Translations under genes and position numbers: made by a program
NCBI RefSeq assembly: GCF_008123515.1
Contig: NZ_VSSR01000051.1
Coordinates: 57,877-121,876 of the forward strand
Reading direction: 5' to 3'
DNA: 64,000 bases
Source: Bradyrhizobium cytisi
Lineage (GTDB): Bacteria; Pseudomonadota; Alphaproteobacteria; Rhizobiales; Xanthobacteraceae
Part shown: positions 1 to 8,703 of the stretch, piece by piece
Position numbering within the stretch: position 1 is the first letter of the stretch
Layout of the letters: each line of letters begins with the position of its first letter
Notes under the pieces: generated by a model
What the model was told of the DNA's origin: nothing
The model's input: only the letters and a program-made list of their open reading frames with translations
Databases searched by the model: none

Positions 1-1014
1 CAGGACATGGACCAGCAGCTGCGCGGTGCCGTAACCATAGGTGTTGAAGTTCGAATCCTTGTCGCCATCCGGATAGTACTTGGCCATGAAGTCGAAATAC
101 TTCTTCAGACCGGCGTCGTCCTTCCAGGTCGGATCCAGCGGCTCCTTGCCGTAGTTGACGCTGATCAGGCCCTTGGCGGCATCGAGGCCTGCGGGCTTCA
201 GCACCGCCCCGACCGAGGTGGCGTTGATGTCGACGATCTGGACCGGATGCCAGCCCATTTCGGCGATTTTCTTGATCGCCTGCGCGGCCTGCTTCGGCGT
301 GGTGGCGCTGAAGAACAGGTCTGCGCCGGCATCCTTGATCTTGAGGATCTGCGAATCGACCGTGGGATCGGATACCTCGTAGGACGCTTCCGTCACGATC
401 ATCTTGGCGGCCTTGTCGCCGAGGCCGGCCTTGATGCCGTTCAGATAGTCCTTGCCGAGGTCATCGTTCTGATAGAGCACGCCGATCTTCGCGTTCGGAT
501 GCTCTTTCAAAATGTACTGGCCGTAGATGCGGCCCTCGACGAAGTAGTTTGGATTGTATCCCATGGTCCACGGGAAGTTCTTCGGGTCGGTGAACCGCGA
601 GGCGCCGGTGGCCGCGAACAGCTGCGGCACTTTCTTCGAATTGAGATATTTCTGGACGGCCGCGTTCACGGGCGTGCCGATGATCTGGAAGGTCAGCAGC
701 ACCTCGTCGCTCTCGACCAGCTTGCGGATCTGCTCCACAGCTTTCGGTGGCGAATAGGCGTCGTCATACTGGATCAAATTGATCTTGCGGCCGTTGATGC
801 CGCCCTGATCGTTGATCATCTTGAAGTAGGCGGCCTGGGTCTTGCCGATCGACGAATAGGCCGACGCCGGTCCCGAAAACGGCATGGTCTGTCCGACCTT
901 GATTTCGGTGTCGCTGGCGCCCGGATCATATTTCTTCTGGGCATTGGCCGCAGAGACCGACAGCGCCATGGTCAGGGCCGTTGCCGTAACCAGATGCAAA
1001 ATTCCATCCCTCAT
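1..1014 (-). CDS. Branched-chain amino acid-type ABC transporter substrate-binding protein (C-terminus cut by window edge)
   Basis: Partial gene read leftwards off the window. I place the start at the ATG at 1014-1012, which gives a signal peptide of about 25 residues ending ..SAANA followed by QKKYDPGAS. The mature protein begins with the periplasmic-binding fold I pattern of LivJ/HbaA-type receptors (DTEIKVGQTMPFSG, then DQGGINGRKI and DDAYSPPK). Its role would be binding a small solute in the periplasm for a Liv-type ABC importer; the ligand cannot be read from sequence. It closely resembles the next gene (1253-2494), so the two are tandem paralogues. No permease or ATPase genes are visible on this side, so the transporter it serves is unknown. 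Confidence 0.9.
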   Translation of the reverse strand, partial: MRDGILHLVTATALTMALSVSAANAQKKYDPGASDTEIKVGQTMPFSGPASAYSSIGKTQAAYFKMINDQGGINGRKINLIQYDDAYSPPKAVEQIRKLVESDEVLLTFQIIGTPVNAAVQKYLNSKKVPQLFAATGASRFTDPKNFPWTMGYNPNYFVEGRIYGQYILKEHPNAKIGVLYQNDDLGKDYLNGIKAGLGDKAAKMIVTEASYEVSDPTVDSQILKIKDAGADLFFSATTPKQAAQAIKKIAEMGWHPVQIVDINATSVGAVLKPAGLDAAKGLISVNYGKEPLDPTWKDDAGLKKYFDFMAKYYPDGDKDSNFNTYGYGTAQLLVHVL

Positions 1015-1127
1015 TCGCAATTTCCTCAGTCTGTTATTGCAGATGGTCTGCCGGACGCACTGCGCGTCCGGCGCCATCGCTGCGCGGGAGTGTGGAGGAG
1101 CCGCTGTTGCCGCGCAAGGTGGGCGTT

Positions 1128-1245
1128 CGTAGGGTAAGTTAGCGAAGCGTAACCCACCACTTCCGCCGACACGTGGGAAAGAGACGAGGTGGGTTACGCC
1201 CAGCGGATCGCGCTTCGCGCAGCCGCTGCGGCTAACCCACCTACG
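1128..1245. repeat. Intergenic imperfect palindrome (REP-like, GTAGGGT/ACCCACC family)
   Basis: Outer arms CGTAGGGTAAGTTAG and CTAACCCACCTACG face each other, with a second inner pair (GTAACCCACC / GGTGGGTTAC). It fills the gap between the two substrate-binding protein genes. The element at 10892-10993 has similar outer arms. Confidence 0.7.
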
Positions 1246-1252
1246 ACCCGAA

Positions 1253-2494
1253 CTAACCCGCCGGGCCCGAGTCCTCGATGATCGGGCCGAACAGCTCCCA
1301 GCGCTCGCCGTTGAACTTCATCATCTGCATCTGCTTGTTGACGCGATAATCATTCGGCCCGGTGTTGATCTTGATGCCGGGCAGCGCGAAGCTCGGGGTG
1401 AAGTCCTTGACGTTGGCGACCTGCTTCATGACGTTCTCGCGCGTCAGGTCATCGCCGCATTGCTTCAGCACCTGGACCAGCAGCTCGGCCACCGAATAGG
1501 CGTAGGTGTTGACGGTGTTGAGCTTGTCGCCTTCGGGGAAATATTTATCCATGAAGGCGAAGAAGGCCTTCACGCCCGGATCGTCCTTCCACTGCGGATC
1601 GCCCGGCTCCTTGCCGTATTGGGTCGAGATGATGCCCTTGGAGATGTCGAGGCCGGCCGGCTTCAGCGTCGCCGAAATCGGGCTGGCATTGATGTCGAGG
1701 ATATGCACCGGCGTCCAGCCGAGGTCGGCCAGCTTCTTGATTGCCTGTGCGGCGAATTTCGGCGTCGAGGCATCGTAGAACAGGTCGACGCCCATCGACT
1801 TCAGCTTCACCACCTGCGAGTCCACTGTCGGATCGGTGACCTCGTAGGAGACCTCGCCGACGATCATGCTGGCGGCCTTGTCGCCGAGGCCGCTCTTCAG
1901 GCCGGCGAGATAGTCGCGGCCCATATCGTCGTTCTGGTAGAGCACGCCGATCTTGGCGTTCGGATGCTCCTTGAGAATGTATTTTGCGTAGATGCGTCCC
2001 TCGGACAGATAGTTGGGATTGTAGGCGATGGTCCAGGGATAGTTCTGCGGATCGTTGAACCGCGCTGCGCCAGTCGAGGCGAGGAGCTGCGGGATCTTCT
2101 TGCCGTTGAGATACTTCTGCACGGCGGCGTTGGCGGCCGTACCGATAATCTGGAAGGTGAACAGCACCTCGTCTCCTTCGACGAGCTTGCGCACCTGCTC
2201 GACCGTCTTCGGCGGCGAATAGGCGTCGTCATACTGGATCAGATTGATCTTGCGGCCGTTGATGCCGCCCTGATCGTTGATCATCTTGAAGTAGGCGGCC
2301 TGCGTCTTGCCGATATTGGCGTAGACGGAATAGGCGCCGGAGAACGGCACGGTCTGGCCGATCTTGATCTCGGTGTCGCTCGCGCCGGTGTCGTATTTCT
2401 TCTGGGCGAGGGCTTGGCTCACGAAGGCTTGGCTGGCGGAGAACGCGAAGGCGAGCGCCGCCGTGGCAGCTATAAAGGCTCTGCGATTGCTCAT
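1253..2494 (-). CDS. Branched-chain amino acid-type ABC transporter substrate-binding protein
   Basis: A complete periplasmic-binding protein of 413 residues. I chose the ATG at 2494 rather than an upstream in-frame start because an excellent ribosome binding site (AGGAGG) sits 12 bases before it and the protein then starts directly with a signal peptide (MSNRRAFIAATAALAF.., cleavage near ALAQ-KKYD). The body has the type I fold signatures of Liv-family receptors (GQTVPFSGAYS, NDQGGINGRKI, YQNDDMGRDYLAGLK). Its function would be solute capture for an ABC importer, but neither ligand nor partner permease is identifiable here. It lies immediately upstream of its paralogue ending in the window edge, in the same orientation, with a palindromic repeat between them. 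Confidence 0.93.
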   Translation of the reverse strand: MSNRRAFIAATAALAFAFSASQAFVSQALAQKKYDTGASDTEIKIGQTVPFSGAYSVYANIGKTQAAYFKMINDQGGINGRKINLIQYDDAYSPPKTVEQVRKLVEGDEVLFTFQIIGTAANAAVQKYLNGKKIPQLLASTGAARFNDPQNYPWTIAYNPNYLSEGRIYAKYILKEHPNAKIGVLYQNDDMGRDYLAGLKSGLGDKAASMIVGEVSYEVTDPTVDSQVVKLKSMGVDLFYDASTPKFAAQAIKKLADLGWTPVHILDINASPISATLKPAGLDISKGIISTQYGKEPGDPQWKDDPGVKAFFAFMDKYFPEGDKLNTVNTYAYSVAELLVQVLKQCGDDLTRENVMKQVANVKDFTPSFALPGIKINTGPNDYRVNKQMQMMKFNGERWELFGPIIEDSGPAG

Positions 2495-2654
2495 TTTGGG
2501 TTGTTCCTCCTGACGGAATTTTCCGGCCGACAGTCTTTTCCCGTTGATTGCAACGGTCGCCATCGCTGCCGGAGAGTGTGGAGGAAGGGCAGGCGCCGCG
2601 CAAGGATCGCGGCGCTGCGCCGTAGCGCCTCGGGCTAAGATCTAGGCCAGGAAT

Positions 2655-3062
2655 TCAGGCTAGGAACAATACAGCCAGTGCGATCGCCGCCGGTAGCGCC
2701 TGCACGATAAGGATGCGCGTGCTGACGGTCGCCGCACCATAGGTGCCCGCCACGATCACGCAGAGCAGAAAGAACACCTTGATCTGGAACGCGAAGGCCG
2801 GGTTACCGTGGGCGAGACCCCAGATCAGGCCGGCGGTGAGGAAGCCGTTATAGAGGCCCTGATTGGCGGCCAGCACTTTCGTGATCTCGGCCTTCTCAGG
2901 CGTATTGCGAAACGTCTTCAAGCCAAGCGGCTTGTCCCACAGGAACATCTCCAGGATCAGGAAGTAGGCGTGCAGCGCGGCGACCAGCGCCACCAGGATA
3001 TTGGCGATCCAGATCAAGTTGAGCTCCCCCAAAAGCGTCAGCTTTCGGGTGGACGTTAGCAT
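2655..3062 (-). CDS. DUF1304 family integral membrane protein
   Basis: A small protein of 135 residues with about four hydrophobic segments (IANILVALVAALHAYFLI, the GLYNGFLTAGLIWGL stretch, FAFQIKVFFLLCVIVAG and a C-terminal helix). The segment FLWDKPLGLKTF followed by AANQGLYNGFLTAGL matches the DUF1304 family as I know it. The biochemical role is unknown. The frame stays open further upstream, but that would overlap the divergent ogt gene; I prefer the ATG at 3062 (3071 is also possible). The two genes are divergent with starts about 50 bases apart and so share a promoter region. Confidence 0.8.
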   Translation of the reverse strand: MLTSTRKLTLLGELNLIWIANILVALVAALHAYFLILEMFLWDKPLGLKTFRNTPEKAEITKVLAANQGLYNGFLTAGLIWGLAHGNPAFAFQIKVFFLLCVIVAGTYGAATVSTRILIVQALPAAIALAVLFLA

Positions 3063-3109
3063 GGCCGGCATGGCAAGTCCGAAGTGTGTTTCGATGCAAC
3101 GGTGTCGCA

Positions 3110-3640
3110 ATGGTCGCTCGATCAACCAGGACTCCTGAACGCTTCGGCCTCGATCGGCTGGCGACGCCGATCGGGATCGCGTTGCTCGTCACCGATGCCG
3201 ACGGCGCGTTGCGCGCGCTCGACTGGGACGACTACGGGCACCGCATGCGCGAGCTGCTGCGGCTGCATTACGGCGCGGTAGATCTGCGCGAGCGTTCCGC
3301 GCCGGTGGCGATGAAGGCCGCGCTGTCGGATTACTTTGCGGGTAATCTTGCGCAGCTGTCGTCGATCGCATGGCGCATCGCAGGCACACCGTTTCAGCAA
3401 GAGGTCTGGACCGCACTCGCCAAAATCCCGGTCGGCACCACGATGAGCTATGGCGCGCTCGCCGCAAAGATCGACAAGCCCAAAGCCATTCGCGCCGTTG
3501 GCCATGCCAACGGCTCCAACCCGATCAGCGTGGTGCTGCCCTGCCACCGCCTGATCGGCGCCGATGGTTCGCTGGTGAAATACGGCGGCGGCCTCGAGCG
3601 CAAGCGCTGGCTGCTCAGGCATGAGGGCGTGGAAGTTTAG
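3110..3640 (+). CDS. ogt: Methylated-DNA--[protein]-cysteine S-methyltransferase
   Basis: Suicide DNA repair protein that removes the methyl group from O6-methylguanine onto its own cysteine. The active-site motif PCHR is present with the acceptor Cys at residue 145 of this 176-residue form, preceded by GHANGSNPISVVL and followed by the conserved LIGADGSLVKYGGGLERK. The DNA-binding helix region FQQEVWTALAKIPVGTTMSYGALA is also typical. An alternative start 24 bases upstream (3086) gives 184 residues; I prefer the ATG at 3110. There is no Ada N-terminal domain, so this is the constitutive Ogt type, not an adaptive-response regulator. Confidence 0.93.
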   Translation: MVARSTRTPERFGLDRLATPIGIALLVTDADGALRALDWDDYGHRMRELLRLHYGAVDLRERSAPVAMKAALSDYFAGNLAQLSSIAWRIAGTPFQQEVWTALAKIPVGTTMSYGALAAKIDKPKAIRAVGHANGSNPISVVLPCHRLIGADGSLVKYGGGLERKRWLLRHEGVEV

Positions 3641-3652
3641 GTCTCTCCCCAC

Positions 3653-3759
3653 CGTCATTCCGGGGCGCGCGAAGCGTGAACCCGGAATCCATCGGGCCGC
3701 ACCGACGGTGTCGACGAATGGATTCCGGGCTCGCCGCTGCGCGGCGCCGCGGAATGACG
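3653..3759. repeat. Intergenic palindromic repeat (GTCATTCCGGGG family)
   Basis: Arms CGTCATTCCGGGGCGCGCG and the reverse-complementary end CGCGGCGCCGCGGAATGACG flank a centre containing ATTCCGGGCTCG. It lies between the convergent ends of ogt and glnD, so it may also serve as a bidirectional transcription stop; there is no T-run to prove that. Confidence 0.7.
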
Positions 3760-3761
3760 AA

Positions 3762-6551
3762 TTATGCCGCCGGCAGAACTGCCTTGTCGCCGGCCATCAC
3801 GTGGGTCAGCGCGCTCTTGATCGCGGCCTGGCGGGTCGGAGCGTTGATCTGCGCGCCGAGCAGGTCGGTGACGTAGAACACGTCGCGGGCGCGCTCGCCG
3901 AAGGTCGCGACATGCGCCGAGGCGATGTTGAGGTTGAGCTTCGAGATCGCGGTGGTCAGCTCGTAGAGCAGGCCGGGGCGGTCGAGGCCGGACACCTCGA
4001 TCACGGTGTAGCGGTCGGACCACTGGTTGTTGATCGTCACTTCCGGCTCGATCACGAAAGGCCGCGCCTTGCTGCGCACGGTGCGCCGCGCCACGACTTC
4101 GGGCAGGCGCAGCTTGCCTTCCAGCACGTCCTCGATCATCTCGCCAATGCGCGTGGCGCGCCGGCCCTCGTCCTCGTCACGGTCGTATTCCCGGGAGATC
4201 GAGATCGTATCCAGCGCGCGGCCGTCGGTCGTGGTGTAGATCTGGGCGTCGACGATGTTGGCACCGGCCGAAGCGCAGGCGCCGGCAATGATCGACAGCA
4301 GCCAGGGATGGTCGGCGGCGAAGATGGTGAGCTCGGTGACGCCGCGCACCTCGTCGAAGCCGACATTGATCGCGAGCTTGTGGCCGGCCTGTTCGCTCGA
4401 CCGCACAAAGCGGGCGTGACGAATCTTGCGCGGCAGCTCGACCTTGAGCCAATAGGCCGGATAGTGCCGGCCGACATAGGCATCGAGCTCGTCGGCCGGC
4501 CATTCGGCGAAGGCGTGCCGGAATTCGGCGTAGGCGGCCGTGAGGCGCTTGCCGCGGTCGACCTCCGAGAAGCCGCCGGTCAGCACCGGTTCGGTCTCGT
4601 AATAAAGCGAGCGCAGCAGCTGCGCCTTCCAACCGTTCCACACGCCCGGACCGACGCCGCGGATGTCGGCGGTGGTCAGGATCGTGAGCAGCTTCATCTG
4701 CTCGACCGACTGCACCACGGCGGCGAAATTCTCGATGGTCTTGCGGTCGGAAAGATCGCGCGACTGCGCGACCGTGGACATCGTGAGATGCTCCTCGATC
4801 AGCCAGGCCACGAGCTCGGTGTCGGCCGCGCTGAAGCCGAGCCGCGGGCAGAGCCGGCGCGCGACCTTGGCGCCGGCGATCGAATGATCCTCGGGCCGTC
4901 CTTTGGCGATGTCGTGCAGCAGCGTCGTGATGTAGATCACCGAACGGTGCTCGGGGCGAATTTTGCGCATCAGGTCGCTGGCGAGCGTAAATTCCTCGGC
5001 GCCGCCGCGCTCGATGTCCTGGAGGAATCCGACGCAGCGGATCAGATGCTCGTCGACGGTGTAGTGATGGTACATGTTGAACTGCATCATCGAGACGATC
5101 TTGCCAAAGGCGCGGATGAAGTGGCCGAGCACGCCGGTCTCGTTCATCCGCCGCAGCACGATCTCGGCGTTGTCGGAGGTCAGGATCTCCATGAACAGCC
5201 GGTTGGCCTCGGGGTTCTCGCGCATCTGCGCGTTGATCAGGCCGAGCGAGCGCGTCACGTCGCGCATCGCGTCCGGGTGGAAGGCGAGGTTGTTCTTCTG
5301 CGCCAGGCGGAAGATGCGGATCAGATTGACCGGATCGTGCTTGAAGACGTCGGGCGCGGCGACGTTGATGCGGTTGTTGTCGACGATGAAGTCATCGCTG
5401 TCAGGCACACGCCGCTTCACAGGCGTGGGGCGCAGACGCGCCATCATCCGGCTCAGCACCGGTGCGGGCTTGGCCTGCTGGTCCTCGAGCTTGGCACAGA
5501 GGATGGCGGTGAGGTTGCCGACTTCCTTGGCGACCAGGAAGTAGTGCTTCATGAAGCGCTCGACGTCCTGCATGCCGGGATGCGAGGTGTAGCCGAGCCG
5601 GACCGCGATCTCGCGCTGGAGATCGAAGGAGAGGCGCTCTTCGGCGCGGCCGGAGTAGAAATGCAAATTGCAGCGCACCGACCAGAGGAAGTCGGCGCAG
5701 CGCCGGAAGGTGCGGTATTCCTGCGCATCGAACACGCCGCGCTCGGCGAGCTCATCGGTGTCGCGGACGCGATAGACGTATTTGGCGATCCAGAACAGCG
5801 TGTGCAGGTCGCGAAGCGCGCCCTTGCCGTCCTTGACGTTGGGCTCGACCAGATAGCGCGACTGGCCGCCGCGGCGATGCCGCTCCTCGCGCTCGGCGAG
5901 CTTCGCGGTGACGAATTCGGACGCGGTGCCCTGCACCACCTCCTTGTCGAAGCGTGCGACGAGCTCGTCATAGAGCGGCTGGTCGCCGGTGAGGAAGCGC
6001 GTCTCCAGGATCGCGGTGCGGATGGTCATGTCGCCGCGCGCCTGCCGGATCGATTCATCGACCGAGCGCGTGGCGTGGCCGACCTTCAACCCCATGTCCC
6101 AGAGGCAATAAAGAATGGCTTCGGCGACCTGCTCGCCCCAGGCCGTCTGCTTGTAGGGCAGGATAAACAGGAGATCGATGTCGGATTCGGGGGCCATCAG
6201 GCCGCGGCCGTAGCCGCCGGTCGCGACCACCGCCATGCGCTCCGCGCCGCTCGGGATCGGCGAGCGATAGAGATGACGGGTCGCGGCTGAATAGAGGATG
6301 CGGATGATCTCGTCCTGCACGTGGCACAGCCGCTCGGCGCAGCGGCGCCCGTGGCGGTCCTTCAGCAGGATTGCCTGCGCAGCGGCGCGCGCGGCGAGCA
6401 GCTCGGCCTTGAGCAGTTGCGCGGTCGCGGTGCGGAACGTGTCCTCACGGCCTCGATGCTTTTCGGCAAGCGCATCGACCGCGGCGGTGATCCGCGCGGT
6501 GTCGAAGCGATCATCCACCTGTGGCCTGTGCTCGGTCGCAACGCTGTCCAT
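3762..6551 (-). CDS. glnD: [Protein-PII] uridylyltransferase / uridylyl-removing enzyme
   Basis: Bifunctional nitrogen sensor that uridylylates PII proteins under nitrogen limitation and deuridylylates them when glutamine is high. The 929 residues match the family's usual size. Domains in order: nucleotidyltransferase with GGYGRG at 112-117 and the metal-binding DID at 124-126; a PII-uridylyltransferase middle part; an HD domain for the removing activity (HYTVDEH and LLHDIAKG); and two C-terminal ACT domains (ELTIFAADHPWLLSIIAG and VIEVSGLDRPGLLYEL) that bind glutamine. The start ATG at 6551 is the first in frame and gives a normal N-terminus. It is divergent from the ssuA-like gene. Its presence fits the nitrogen-assimilation operon at the right end of the window, though there is no direct link. 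Confidence 0.97.
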   Translation of the reverse strand: MDSVATEHRPQVDDRFDTARITAAVDALAEKHRGREDTFRTATAQLLKAELLAARAAAQAILLKDRHGRRCAERLCHVQDEIIRILYSAATRHLYRSPIPSGAERMAVVATGGYGRGLMAPESDIDLLFILPYKQTAWGEQVAEAILYCLWDMGLKVGHATRSVDESIRQARGDMTIRTAILETRFLTGDQPLYDELVARFDKEVVQGTASEFVTAKLAEREERHRRGGQSRYLVEPNVKDGKGALRDLHTLFWIAKYVYRVRDTDELAERGVFDAQEYRTFRRCADFLWSVRCNLHFYSGRAEERLSFDLQREIAVRLGYTSHPGMQDVERFMKHYFLVAKEVGNLTAILCAKLEDQQAKPAPVLSRMMARLRPTPVKRRVPDSDDFIVDNNRINVAAPDVFKHDPVNLIRIFRLAQKNNLAFHPDAMRDVTRSLGLINAQMRENPEANRLFMEILTSDNAEIVLRRMNETGVLGHFIRAFGKIVSMMQFNMYHHYTVDEHLIRCVGFLQDIERGGAEEFTLASDLMRKIRPEHRSVIYITTLLHDIAKGRPEDHSIAGAKVARRLCPRLGFSAADTELVAWLIEEHLTMSTVAQSRDLSDRKTIENFAAVVQSVEQMKLLTILTTADIRGVGPGVWNGWKAQLLRSLYYETEPVLTGGFSEVDRGKRLTAAYAEFRHAFAEWPADELDAYVGRHYPAYWLKVELPRKIRHARFVRSSEQAGHKLAINVGFDEVRGVTELTIFAADHPWLLSIIAGACASAGANIVDAQIYTTTDGRALDTISISREYDRDEDEGRRATRIGEMIEDVLEGKLRLPEVVARRTVRSKARPFVIEPEVTINNQWSDRYTVIEVSGLDRPGLLYELTTAISKLNLNIASAHVATFGERARDVFYVTDLLGAQINAPTRQAAIKSALTHVMAGDKAVLPAA

Positions 6552-6702
6552 GTCTCACCGGATATAAGAGGTGACAGGCGCTGTCACCCGCCATTCTCTG
6601 GCAATAGTCGTTCCATGCTGGAAAACGGCCGCTTTGGGCAAAGCTGTTCTCGGCCGTTGCGCTTTCAAGGTGGGATTTTCTGGTTGACCTCTAGATATAA
6701 CT

Positions 6703-6717
6703 CATTGAAAAACAATG
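6703..6717. promoter_or_regulatory. Short perfect inverted repeat upstream of the ssu-like operon
   Basis: CATTG, five A residues, then CAATG, lying 20 bases before the start of the substrate-binding protein and inside an AT-rich stretch (TAGATATAACTC) unlike its surroundings. The position could suit an operator or a translation-controlling hairpin. No known binding motif is recognised. Confidence 0.3.
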
Positions 6718-6736
6718 AAATTTCAAGGAGCTGGGC

Positions 6737-7708
6737 ATGATCCGGATTTCACGACGCATTCTGTTGGCGGGAGCCGTGGCACTCGCTGTGACCCCCGCGG
6801 CAAAGGCGGCGGATCCGCTCAAGGAAATCCGCATCGACTGGGCGACCTACAATCCGGTGTCGATGGTCCTGAAGCAGAAGGGACTGCTGGAGAAGGAATT
6901 CGCCAAGGACGGCATCACCATCACCTGGGTGCAGTCGGCCGGCTCCAACAAGGCGCTCGAATTCCTTAATGCCGGCTCGATCGATTTCGGCTCGACCGCG
7001 GGTTCGGCAGCTCTGGTCGCGCGCATCAACGGCAACCCGATCAAATCGATCTATGTCTATTCGCGCCCCGAGTGGACCGCGCTGGTCACGGGCAAGGATT
7101 CCAAGATCACTAACGTGGCTGACCTCAAGGGCAAGCGCGTCGCGGTGACGCGCGGCACCGATCCGCACATCTTCCTGGTGCGCGCGCTGCTCGGCGCGGG
7201 TCTCACCGAAAAGGACATCACCCCGGTGCTGCTGCAGCACGCCGACGGCAAGACCGCGCTGATCCGCGGCGACGTCGATGCCTGGGCCGGTCTCGATCCG
7301 ATGATGGCGCAGGCCGAGGTCGAGGAGGGCGCAAAGCTGTTCTATCGCAAGGCGGACGCCAACACCTGGGGCATCCTCAATGTGCGCGAGCAGTTCTTGA
7401 AGGACTATCCGGATGCTGCCCGCCGCGTGCTCGCGGTCTACGAGGAGGCGCGGAAGTATTCGCTGGCGAATTACGACGAGCTGAAGAAGACGTTCATCGC
7501 CGTCACAAAGCTTCCCGACGCCGTCGTTGACAAGCAGCTCAAGGAGCGCACCGAACTCACCCACAGCCGCATCGGCGCAGCCCAGCGCGAGTCGATCCTT
7601 GCCGCAGGCCTTGCCCTGCAACAGGCCGGCGTCGTCGACGCCAAGGTCGATGTGAAGGCGACGTTGGATGCCCTGATCGACGACCAGGTCCCGCTGCCGA
7701 CGAATTAG
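6737..7708 (+). CDS. ssuA: SsuA/TauA-family ABC transporter substrate-binding protein
   Basis: Periplasmic receptor of the aliphatic sulfonate/taurine/nitrate-type importers, 323 residues. It has a signal peptide (MIRISRRILLAGAVALAV.., cleavage near AKAA-DP), then the type II fold landmarks ATYNPVSMVLKQKGLLE, GSNKALEFLNAGSIDFGSTAG, and VADLKGKRVAVTRGTDPH. A clear ribosome binding site (CAAGGAGC) precedes the ATG. It heads a cluster with a permease and an ATPase (7855-9489). No SsuD/SsuE monooxygenase is nearby, so sulfonate as the substrate is inferred from family only; taurine, nitrate or another organic anion are alternatives. Confidence 0.85.
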   Translation: MIRISRRILLAGAVALAVTPAAKAADPLKEIRIDWATYNPVSMVLKQKGLLEKEFAKDGITITWVQSAGSNKALEFLNAGSIDFGSTAGSAALVARINGNPIKSIYVYSRPEWTALVTGKDSKITNVADLKGKRVAVTRGTDPHIFLVRALLGAGLTEKDITPVLLQHADGKTALIRGDVDAWAGLDPMMAQAEVEEGAKLFYRKADANTWGILNVREQFLKDYPDAARRVLAVYEEARKYSLANYDELKKTFIAVTKLPDAVVDKQLKERTELTHSRIGAAQRESILAAGLALQQAGVVDAKVDVKATLDALIDDQVPLPTN

Positions 7709-7750
7709 TTTTTCGCGGAAGAGGGTGCGCGGCGTACCAAACTCCGCCGT

Positions 7751-7791
7751 CGTCCCGGATCTGCGCTCGCTCCGCTCGCTTGTCCGGGACG
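7751..7791. repeat. Short palindromic repeat (CGTCCCGGA / TCCGGGACG family)
   Basis: Perfect outer arms CGTCCCGGA and TCCGGGACG enclose GCGCTCGCTCC-type sequence. It sits inside the ssu-like operon between the receptor and permease genes. Related copies are at 25063-25096, 51208-51240 and 51323-51364. Confidence 0.75.
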
Positions 7792-7854
7792 ATGGGCTGA
7801 GGGCGTGGCAAGAGTAGTGTTGCAATCTCACAGAAGACGCGCTTCCTACCGGCC

Positions 7855-8700
7855 ATGATCTCCGACGCGCCAGTTTTGCAGCAATCCTCGGAACCGGCCG
7901 AGAGCGCCGCGGCGCCCTCGCGGCTGTCGCGCTACGCGCGGCCGATGCTGGGGCTGCTGCTGCCGTTGATCCTCGCGCTCGGCTGGGAGCTCGTGGTCTG
8001 GCTCGGCTGGTCCAACGGCCGGCTGGTGCCGCCGCCCTCGCGCGTCTTCGCCACCATCGCCGAACTCGCCCGCTCCGGCGAGCTGATCCGCCACATCGCC
8101 GCGACGCTGTGGCGTGTCGGCCTCGGCTTCGCCTTCGGCGTCATCGCCGGCACGCTGCTCGGCGCCGTCTCCGGCTATTGGTCGCTGGCGCGGCGGCTGC
8201 TCGATCCGACCGTGCAGGCGCTACGCGCAATTCCCTCGCTGGCCTGGGTGCCGTTGTTCATCCTCTGGCTCGGCATTTTCGAGACGTCCAAGATCGTGCT
8301 GATCGCGGTCGGCGTGTTCTTCCCGGTCTATCTCGGCGTGATGGGCGCGATCCTCATCGTCGATCGCAAGATCGTCGAGGTCGGTCGCACCTTCCGCCTC
8401 TCCGGGTTTGCCATGATCCGCCGCATCCTGCTGCCGGCGGTGCTGCCGGCCTACGTGGTGTCTTTGCGTGTTGGCCTTGGTCTGGGCTGGATGTTCGTGG
8501 TGGCGGCCGAGTTGATCGGCGCGTCCGAAGGCCTCGGCTACCTCCTGCTCGACGGCCAGCAGCTCGGTAAGCCCGCGCAGATCCTCGCCGCGATCGTGAT
8601 CTTCGCCATCCTCGGCAAGCTCACCGACTGGTTGATCGAGGTTGCGGCCGCCCCCTTCCTGCGCTGGCAGGACGCCTTCGGGCGTACCAAGGGAACTTAA
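7855..8700 (+). CDS. ssuC: SsuC-family ABC transporter permease
   Basis: Inner-membrane permease of 281 residues with about six hydrophobic segments (PMLGLLLPLILALGWELVV, VGLGFAFGVIAGTLLG, LAWVPLFILWLGIFE, LIAVGVFFPVYLGVMGAI and others). The cytoplasmic EAA-type loop that contacts the ATPase is visible (VGRTFRLSGFAMIRRILLPAVLPA). It follows ssuA by 146 bases, containing a palindromic repeat, and precedes ssuB by three bases, so the last two genes are probably translationally coupled. Substrate is undefined as for ssuA. Confidence 0.88.
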   Translation: MISDAPVLQQSSEPAESAAAPSRLSRYARPMLGLLLPLILALGWELVVWLGWSNGRLVPPPSRVFATIAELARSGELIRHIAATLWRVGLGFAFGVIAGTLLGAVSGYWSLARRLLDPTVQALRAIPSLAWVPLFILWLGIFETSKIVLIAVGVFFPVYLGVMGAILIVDRKIVEVGRTFRLSGFAMIRRILLPAVLPAYVVSLRVGLGLGWMFVVAAELIGASEGLGYLLLDGQQLGKPAQILAAIVIFAILGKLTDWLIEVAAAPFLRWQDAFGRTKGT

Positions 8701-8703
8701 GCG

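Noticed and set aside
49..58. GTTCGAATCC resembling a tRNA T-loop
   Set aside because: It lies inside the substrate-binding protein gene and no acceptor stem, anticodon arm or D-arm surrounds it. No tRNA was found anywhere in the window.
3621..6290. Very long open frame antisense to glnD
   Set aside because: It is the mirror of a well-supported gene in GC-rich DNA; the translation has no domain and is rich in Arg, Gly and Ala as expected for shadow frames.
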